NCBI GenBank assembly: GCA_017521065.1
Contig: JAFXEA010000179.1
Location: 1-11,246 of the forward strand
Direction of reading: 5' to 3'
DNA length: 11,246 bases
DNA from: Kiritimatiellia bacterium
GTDB lineage: Bacteria; Verrucomicrobiota; Kiritimatiellia; RFP12; UBA1067
The first letter of the stretch is position 1; every line of letters starts with the position of its first letter. Position numbers and translations under genes: made by a program. The notes below the pieces were generated by a model. It searched no databases. It had not been told where the DNA came from and was given only the letters and a program-made list of their open reading frames with translations. Below, in pieces: positions 6,657-11,246 of the stretch.

Positions 6657-6842
6657 TTCGCGCCATGTCGTACCCATCGCCGCGCTGCGTTTCGTCGTGG
6701 CGGATGAGGCGTTGCCCAAGCGCGGGCGGGGTGGAGCGGCGATCGCGGGGCGACCGCCCTACCACGTGGCGGGAAGCGATACGGCGGTCGCGCGGGACGC
6801 GCGACCCTACCAGGGTAGGCGCAGGGCCGTGCACGGCGCGGC
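6657..6842. repeat. Long direct repeat, copy A
   Basis: About 186 bp align with 8179-8366, both starting TTCGCGCC and both ending GTGCACGGCGCGGC. The second half is nearly identical and the first half more diverged. Shared landmarks are CCACGTGG (6762-6769), ACCCTACCAGGGT, and the 12-bp palindrome GCCGTGCACGGC (6826-6837). It is much more GC-rich than the genes on either side. The two copies enclose the ATPase gene and its control region. Confidence 0.75.
6738..6810 (-). repeat. REP-like hairpin pair in repeat copy A
   Basis: Read on the minus strand there are two units, each a GTAG tetranucleotide followed by a stem-loop. One has GTAG at 6810-6807 and a perfect 9-bp stem (6786-6794 with 6798-6806). 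The other has GTAG at 6762-6759 and a stem (6738-6745 with 6751-6758) with one G-T wobble. GTAG or GGAG next to a hairpin is the layout of REP sequences handled by REP-associated tyrosine transposases; no such transposase gene is in this window. Confidence 0.5.
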
Positions 6843-6858
6843 CGTGTCGGCCTGTGGT

Positions 6859-8088
6859 TCAGAACGCTGCGTTGTCGCGCATGAACTCAGGGAGATTCCG
6901 GTGGATGATGCCGTTGCGCTGCTGGATTGGATCGTTGCGCGTGAGGATGTATTTTGGGTAGTTGTCGCGAATCTTCTCCAGCGGAGCGTATTCGCGGTCT
7001 TCAGTCCTTCGCTCGTTCATCATTGTCATGCACGCCTGCACGTACGCGTAGCTGGAGTCACCATTGCGAAGGATGAAATCGCATTCCAGCGTACCGATTC
7101 GCCCTACGCTTGCCGCATAGCCGTGGGAGCGGGCGTAGGTGTATATCACGTTTTCAATCGCCGGACCGTAGTTGATCCGATTGTCGGTGTTGGTGGAGAA
7201 GTAGAAACCGAGGTCAGAGAGATAGTACTTCTGCTTGCCGCGGATGGATCTGCGGGATTTAAGGTCAAAGCGGTTGCATTCGTAGAGGATCTTGGCGTCT
7301 TTCAGAATGCCGATGTATCGGTTCAACGTTTCGCGCTTGATGTGTACCCCAGTCTTGCCAAGGTCTTCAAGAAGGTTGTCGAGACTTGTGGTTGCGCCGA
7401 AATTGTTGATAAGGTATGTCTGAACCTTTTGGAATGCGGACAGATTACGGATCTTTATGCGGCGGCGGATGTCCTTCTCGAATATCTCTGCGACAACACC
7501 CGCTATGTATGTCCGGCGGTCGTCGGCGGAATCGTATTGAACAGCCTTGGGAAATCCGCCGTCACGCAGGTACTGGTCGAACTCATCTACGAGGTTGGCA
7601 GAAATGGTCTTGCCGAGAAAGCATTTCATGCCAAGGAACTCGTCGAAGGTGAGAGGGAACATTTCAAATTCAAGGTATCGTCCGGTCAATTTCGTGACAA
7701 GCTCGCCGCTCAAAAGGTAGGAGTTGGAGCCGGTGATGAAAATGGAATGTCTGCCTTCGACGCGGAAGGCATTAAGCATTTCCTCAAAACCCTTTACATT
7801 CTGGATTTCATCTATGAAGAGATAGGTCGTTCCAGAGGAAGGCGTCCTTTCATCGATGAGCTGTTCAAGGTGATCCGTGGTTTTGATGCTTTTGTACGGT
7901 CGGCGGTCAAGATCAAGATAGACAATGTGTGCATCGTCTATGCCGTGTTCCCGAAGTTCGTTGGCAATTGTTTCCATCAGACAGGATTTGCCGCAGCGTC
8001 TGACGCCAGTAATTACTTTTATGAGTCCAGTGTCTTCATAAAAGCCGCGAATTTTGCGGAGGTAGTTTTCTCTTCTGTAGAAGTTCAT
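6859..8088 (-). CDS. AAA ATPase with DUF4143 C-terminal domain
   Basis: This 409-aa protein belongs to the AAA_14/DUF4143 family, common and often multicopy in gut anaerobes; its cellular role is not established. Walker A is GVRRCGKS (28-35), Walker B YLFIDE (89-94), followed by sensor-like FITGSNS (about 117-123) and GRYLEFEMFPLTFDEF (136-151), typical of the family. The C-terminal part ends in a restriction-nuclease-like fold segment (ECDFIL, then YVQA) and DNYPKYILT, also family hallmarks. The length is normal and the frame intact. The frame extends to a TTG at 8124, but the ATG at 8088 is preferred because the family starts close to the YRREYL-like helix and a -10 box lies just upstream. 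It stands alone on the minus strand between two direct repeats, which suggests a transferred or recombined cassette. Confidence 0.9.
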   Translation of the reverse strand: MNFYRRENYLRKIRGFYEDTGLIKVITGVRRCGKSCLMETIANELREHGIDDAHIVYLDLDRRPYKSIKTTDHLEQLIDERTPSSGTTYLFIDEIQNVKGFEEMLNAFRVEGRHSIFITGSNSYLLSGELVTKLTGRYLEFEMFPLTFDEFLGMKCFLGKTISANLVDEFDQYLRDGGFPKAVQYDSADDRRTYIAGVVAEIFEKDIRRRIKIRNLSAFQKVQTYLINNFGATTSLDNLLEDLGKTGVHIKRETLNRYIGILKDAKILYECNRFDLKSRRSIRGKQKYYLSDLGFYFSTNTDNRINYGPAIENVIYTYARSHGYAASVGRIGTLECDFILRNGDSSYAYVQACMTMMNERRTEDREYAPLEKIRDNYPKYILTRNDPIQQRNGIIHRNLPEFMRDNAAF

Positions 8089-8095
8089 GGCCGAC

Positions 8096-8124
8096 AGTAT
8101 AACATATTCACCGCGAAATCGCAA
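8096..8124 (-). promoter_or_regulatory. Promoter of the ATPase gene, probably leaderless
   Basis: TTGCGA (8124-8119) and TATACT (8101-8096) are separated by exactly 17 nt on the minus strand. The -10 box ends 7 nt before the ATG at 8088, so transcription should start at or next to the start codon. No Shine-Dalgarno sequence is present there, consistent with a leaderless mRNA. Confidence 0.6.
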
Positions 8125-8184
8125 GTTAAGGGGGTAGATGTTGTGGAGGGATTGAAAAATACCCCTTTAACTTGCAAATTCGCG
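8112..8184. promoter_or_regulatory. 24-bp imperfect inverted repeat upstream of the ATPase (operator-like)
   Basis: The arms 8112-8135 and 8161-8184 match at 21 of 24 positions in inverted orientation, around a shared GCAAGTTAA core and a G4-5 run, with 25 nt between. The proximal arm covers the -35 box of the ATPase promoter. This is the geometry of an operator for autoregulation or of a recombination or element end. The distal arm overlaps the first bases of direct repeat B. Confidence 0.55.
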
Positions 8185-8366
8185 CCCTGTCGCACCCATC
8201 GCCGCGTTGTGTTTCGCCGCGTGGCGGACGGGGCGTTGTCGGTGCATTGGCGGGGTGTGGCGGCGGTCGCCCCGCGACCGCCCTACCACGTGGCGGGAAG
8301 CGATATGGCGGTCGCGCGGGACGCGCGACCCTACCAGGGTCGGCGCAGGGCCGTGCACGGCGCGGC
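8179..8366. repeat. Long direct repeat, copy B
   Basis: About 188 bp matching copy A at 6657-6842, in the same orientation, with the palindrome GCCGTGCACGGC at 8350-8361. Its left edge overlaps the operator-like inverted repeat, so the GGCGATGGG arm that flanks copy A is missing here. Its right edge directly abuts the recombinase remnant, whose 5' part is absent. The copies could allow recombination that deletes or swaps the ATPase cassette. Confidence 0.75.
8262..8334 (-). repeat. REP-like hairpin pair in repeat copy B
   Basis: Two minus-strand units: GTAG (8334-8331) with a perfect 9-bp stem (8310-8318 with 8322-8330), and GTAG (8286-8283) with an 8-9-bp stem (8262-8269 with 8275-8282). 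Order, spacing and orientation equal those in copy A. In this copy both stems are fully paired. Confidence 0.5.
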
Positions 8367-8793
8367 TTGGTGCTTCCGAGCTTGGCGGCCCGTTACCGCG
8401 CGTACAGCTCCTATCTGTCGCTGGATGTCCAGCGCGTGTTTGAGGCGGCTGGGATCAAAACTACCAGCAAGGCCAAAGGGGGCCAAGAGGGCGGCGATTG
8501 ACGTTGGCTTCCACAGCCTTCGGCGCTCGTTTGTGAGTTTGTGCGGCAACGCTGGCGTTCCTCTCGCCCTCGTCCAGTCCATCGTGGGGCACGTCAGTAC
8601 AGCCATGACAGAGCGGTGTTTCCACGCCAACCAGGAGACGCTCTCCCGCGCCGTAGGAGCGCTTCCGGCCATCGGCGCGGACAATGTGGCGCTTCCAGCT
8701 CCGAGCGCCCTGGACGCGGCTAAGGCGGCTTACGGCGCGCTCTCGGCGGACGAGCGCGAGGCGTTCAGGAAATGGCTGGCGGAGCAGGGGTGA
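8367..8793 (+). pseudogene. Tyrosine recombinase (phage-type integrase) C-terminal remnant
   Basis: Two reading frames join into one integrase C-terminus. The first (8367 to about 8483) reads LAARYRAYSSYLSLDVQRVF and then EAAGIKTTSKAKGG. The second (8485-8793) continues KRAAIDVGFHSLRRSF. One extra base around 8481-8484, in a G/C run, breaks the frame. The HxxR motif (H at 8512, R at 8521) and the GH of the third box (VGHVSTAMTER) are kept. The position of the nucleophilic Tyr, nine residues after that His, is Cys (TGT, 8617-8619). The core-binding domain and first catalytic Arg are missing, and the left edge coincides with direct repeat B. It is therefore an inactive remnant of a mobile element. 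The C-terminal extension with DAAKAAYGALSADEREAFRK is intact up to the stop. Confidence 0.8.
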
Positions 8794-8803
8794 GCGGCTG
8801 GCC

Positions 8804-9643
8804 TCAGTCGCCGCCCTCTCCGATGTCCAGCTGCACAAGCGGCTGCCCGGAAGAGAGCAGCTGGTTAGTCACGGAGGTGAATCTGCGGATTGTTATTGGA
8901 CCACTACTTGGGAGTGATATTGCATTAAGCGCATGTTCCAGCCTATTGGAACTTACTTCATACCCATTGATGCATTGAACAAAGAGTCCGTCAACAATCA
9001 GAAAAGCATTGGATGACAACATGCGATTCCTATAGAACATATTTACCGCACGATCTCGAAATGCCTGCTGTACATTGTTTGTCGCATCGTAGGCCAGTAA
9101 TCTAGAAGCATATCGACAACTTGCCACGCCTCTCTCAGCAAGGCTATAACCTGTAGAATTTGTCATGATTGATTCCACGAAATAATTCATTGAATCGTCT
9201 ATAAGACTGAATCTGATCGTCAAATCAATCGCCTCGCCCCTGCATACTCCTCGCGGATTCAATGCCAAAGCTTTCATGGCCGATGCCGAGTTCGTGTAGT
9301 TGAACTCGTCGCATTTGCCCACGGCAATGCGGATCTCCTCCTGCTCGTCACAGTCAAGGTTCTTGCAGTCCTTAGTGCCAAGCGTTGAAAGATACCAGTC
9401 GAAAGCGGCCTTCTTCTCGGCAAACGTCCATCCGTTTGTGTCGCCGCCCAAAAAACCATGCCATGTATTGGGCTCTTCAATGTCGGCGGGAATTTCAAAG
9501 TTCTCCAAGTCGCAGGGATAGAACACCAATGCACGGTTGAGCGCAGCCCTCACAACCGCATTCGACTCGGCAGTGGTATGCCCTAACGCCACCAATGTCG
9601 ATGCCGTCGCCAATGAAACCATGATGACGAGAACCGCTTTCAT
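8804..9643 (-). CDS. Secreted hypothetical protein, coupled to the metalloprotease
   Basis: The 279-aa product starts at the ATG at 9643, giving a standard signal peptide (MKAVLVIMVSLATASTLVALG, then HTTA as a likely cleavage region). The frame also opens at 9703, but that start lacks a ribosome site. The mature part has several Cys (for example DCKNLDCDEQEE), a helical centre (FAEKKAAFDWYLSTLG; ASCRYASRLLAYDAT) and an acidic C-terminus (DIGEGGD). I do not recognise the family. The start overlaps the stop of the protease gene in an ATGA arrangement, implying coupled translation and a shared function such as inhibitor, chaperone, substrate or partner of the protease. It ends 10 nt from the convergent recombinase remnant, with no evident terminator between. 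Confidence 0.75.
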   Translation of the reverse strand: MKAVLVIMVSLATASTLVALGHTTAESNAVVRAALNRALVFYPCDLENFEIPADIEEPNTWHGFLGGDTNGWTFAEKKAAFDWYLSTLGTKDCKNLDCDEQEEIRIAVGKCDEFNYTNSASAMKALALNPRGVCRGEAIDLTIRFSLIDDSMNYFVESIMTNSTGYSLAERGVASCRYASRLLAYDATNNVQQAFRDRAVNMFYRNRMLSSNAFLIVDGLFVQCINGYEVSSNRLEHALNAISLPSSGPITIRRFTSVTNQLLSSGQPLVQLDIGEGGD

Positions 9644-11246
9644 CGCGAATAGACCTCCTGGTTTTCTTGCTTGATATGATCCGCTCCGACCTTCGGGTTG
9701 CATGTGCCGAACTCTAGTTCCGTTCTTGCATCAAGGGAAAGGCTGATCACATTGCCAGCTGGGATGTCCATGCGTTCGTTTGTCCCGGTACCGTGCATGA
9801 GCATTCTGCGCATCGTCACAAGCCTGGAGTCGTCTTTGCCATAGAACCCACGGCCGCGCTCCATTCCCCAGTCACAAGCGCCGAACATGAAGAACCCTCC
9901 GTCCACAGGCTCGTCTGCCCTGATGATTGAGGCCACCATCCCGTCCCTGCGGTTAAAACGTACATAGCAGTCTTCCAGCCCAAGGACATGACCGAGTTCG
10001 TGTGCCAACGTTGTAATGCTTGCTTGTTTACTGACGACGACACCATAAGGTGGAGTCGCGGCAACATAATATTTGGGATATAGGATTGACCCTATGAAGT
10101 AGACTTCAACGCAGTCTGCAGCTGTATAGTTGTCTAACAGGGTTCTACATTCAGAAGAATATTTCCACCTCTTCATGCCAAATCTGTTTACATAGTTGGT
10201 GCCAAGCACTATATTCCAGTCATTGGTCGTTCCCACATATGCAGGCGTTCCCAGAAGTTCAAAACGGATGCCGACCTGAGCGTATATCTCATTAGCTTTA
10301 TCAAGCATTCCACTCATGTCAGCGTCTTTCCATTCTCCTAGACCATCGCCAACAGGTGGCTCCACAACAAAGAACCTCACTGGTATCGTGCGCGGTATCA
10401 CAACAGGCATCACAAATCTCGGCTGTATCTCGTCACCGTTGAAGCGCGCCTCCACCACGACGTCCTCGTTCGTGCCTGTTGGCGTGACAGTTGTGGTGAA
10501 GCCGCTGGCGGGCGAAAGACTTGCCGCCCCTGAGACAATACACCAGTGGACGTTCGTGGCGTCGAAGTCTCCGTTCACGCCGACCTGCAGCACGGCGTTC
10601 GTGCCCATCACGAGCCGCGAAGGGTTGATGAAGCGTCCGTCAATCTTCTTCGTCGTTACTAGCTTACGCAGAGGTTCCATGCACTTGAAGCTTGACGTGG
10701 CCGCAAGCGTTTCGCCTCCGTCCAGCGTCAGCGTGGCGCTGATCGTTCCCGTGCCTTTCTGGGGACACGACACATAGAATGTGTTTGTTCCCGTGCGCGT
10801 GAAAGAATCTGTCACCTCAAGCGGGATTTCCGTGGTCTCTGTTATCAAATTGGTCACGCCATTGTCGATGTAGAACATCACAGGCGAGGCCGCCCCCTGC
10901 GACGACAGCTTCACGGTGCCGCTTGTTCCATACGGCCCCAGAAGGTTCAGCGTAACGGGGCGTATGCGCTCCGGCCGGTTCGTCGCGCCGCCGTCCAGCA
11001 CGTCGGCATCGTTGAGGAAGAACACATCCTGGCAGTCGATTGTGAACGACGGCGTGGGTTCGTTCTCCATTCCCACCGTGAACCAGCTTGCGTTGGTGAC
11101 GCAATAGTCGCCCGTGTAGCTCGTCACGAGGAACGCATTGTTGGTGGCCCACTGCACCTGGCTTGAGGATGCGTATGCGACAGTCGTGGTGAGCGAGTGC
11201 GCGTTTGAGAACGAGATTCCCGCGCCGCCGTGCCAAGTGCAGCCAA
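9640..11246 (-). CDS. Secreted metzincin-like zinc metalloprotease, 5' end beyond the window
   Basis: The frame is open to the window edge, so the N-terminus and any signal peptide are missing. About 535 residues are visible. The first 285 or so are beta-rich and Thr/Asn/Gly-rich, resembling Ig-like or adhesin-type modules (NLLGPYGTSGTVKLSS; MGTNAVLQVGVNG). A peptidase domain follows with HELGHVLGLED (9970-10002): HExxHxxGxxD, two zinc-binding His, catalytic Glu and Asp as third ligand, as in snapalysin-type metzincins. About 58 residues later RRMLMHG fits a Met-turn, which supports the assignment. It is likely an extracellular or surface protease. Substrate is unknown. A GTG at 11157 is an internal codon rather than the start. 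The stop overlaps the next gene's ATG. Confidence 0.85.
   Translation of the reverse strand, partial: GCTWHGGAGISFSNAHSLTTTVAYASSSQVQWATNNAFLVTSYTGDYCVTNASWFTVGMENEPTPSFTIDCQDVFFLNDADVLDGGATNRPERIRPVTLNLLGPYGTSGTVKLSSQGAASPVMFYIDNGVTNLITETTEIPLEVTDSFTRTGTNTFYVSCPQKGTGTISATLTLDGGETLAATSSFKCMEPLRKLVTTKKIDGRFINPSRLVMGTNAVLQVGVNGDFDATNVHWCIVSGAASLSPASGFTTTVTPTGTNEDVVVEARFNGDEIQPRFVMPVVIPRTIPVRFFVVEPPVGDGLGEWKDADMSGMLDKANEIYAQVGIRFELLGTPAYVGTTNDWNIVLGTNYVNRFGMKRWKYSSECRTLLDNYTAADCVEVYFIGSILYPKYYVAATPPYGVVVSKQASITTLAHELGHVLGLEDCYVRFNRRDGMVASIIRADEPVDGGFFMFGACDWGMERGRGFYGKDDSRLVTMRRMLMHGTGTNERMDIPAGNVISLSLDARTELEFGTCNPKVGADHIKQENQEVYSR
9653..9659 (-). promoter_or_regulatory. Strong ribosome binding site for the secreted protein gene
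   Basis: AGGAGGT on the minus strand lies 9 nt before the ATG at 9643 and inside the last codons of the protease gene. It decides the start at 9643 over the upstream in-frame codon at 9703. Confidence 0.8.

Noticed and set aside
6697..8793. 698-codon forward open frame running across the whole ATPase gene and into the integrase remnant
   Set aside because: It is antisense to a well-supported DUF4143 ATPase, its translation crosses two palindromic repeats and shows no domain except the integrase tail in the last 100 codons. The openness comes from codon bias on the opposite strand.
10316..10777. 153-codon forward ORF inside the metalloprotease gene
   Set aside because: It is antisense to the protease; its composition (Pro/Ser/Val-rich) is a reflection of the Ig-like coding strand.

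Overview
The window looks like accessory chromosomal DNA from an uncultured, probably gut-associated member of the PVC group. Kiritimatiellota or a nearby verrucomicrobial lineage is my best guess. This rests on gene style: Asn/Thr-rich secreted proteins, a DUF4143-type ATPase, a decayed tyrosine recombinase, and many intergenic hairpin repeats. No ribosomal or housekeeping marker is present, so the assignment is an inference.

Layout. Positions 1-687 carry no convincing gene but are full of structure: a cluster of short hairpins (13-74), a 101-nt foldback built from 8-bp units (203-303), a TGGCAACA-type repeat (393-449), and a structured leader (495-643). A tight forward gene set follows (688-6454): an unknown 215-aa protein; a 605-aa fusion of zinc ribbon, Sel1-like repeats, 14 DnaJ-like CXXC motifs and a TM2-like membrane region; a membrane-anchored coiled-coil protein; a lipoprotein with a coiled-coil tail; and two related soluble proteins. 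Gaps are 1-36 nt and several starts share an AAAGGA...ACAATG context, so this is very likely one operon. The TGGCAACA repeat recurs just after it (6494-6608), so the operon is bracketed by the same repeat family.

From 6657 to 8366 two direct repeats of about 187 bp, each with two REP-like hairpins preceded by GTAG on the minus strand, enclose a reverse-strand AAA/DUF4143 ATPase. Its promoter appears to make a leaderless mRNA and is overlapped by a 24-bp imperfect inverted repeat. The second direct repeat abuts a tyrosine recombinase remnant (8367-8793) with a frameshift and Cys in place of the catalytic Tyr. The right end (8804-11246) holds two reverse-strand genes coupled by an ATGA overlap: a large secreted metzincin-like metalloprotease, cut by the window edge, and a small secreted protein of unknown function.

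How the parts may work together. The forward operon could encode an envelope-associated assembly: an inner-membrane zinc protein, an inner-membrane coiled coil, a lipoprotein and two cytosolic partners. This is inferred from topology and gene order only. The middle section is a repeat-rich site of gene turnover. The protease pair is an independent secreted module.
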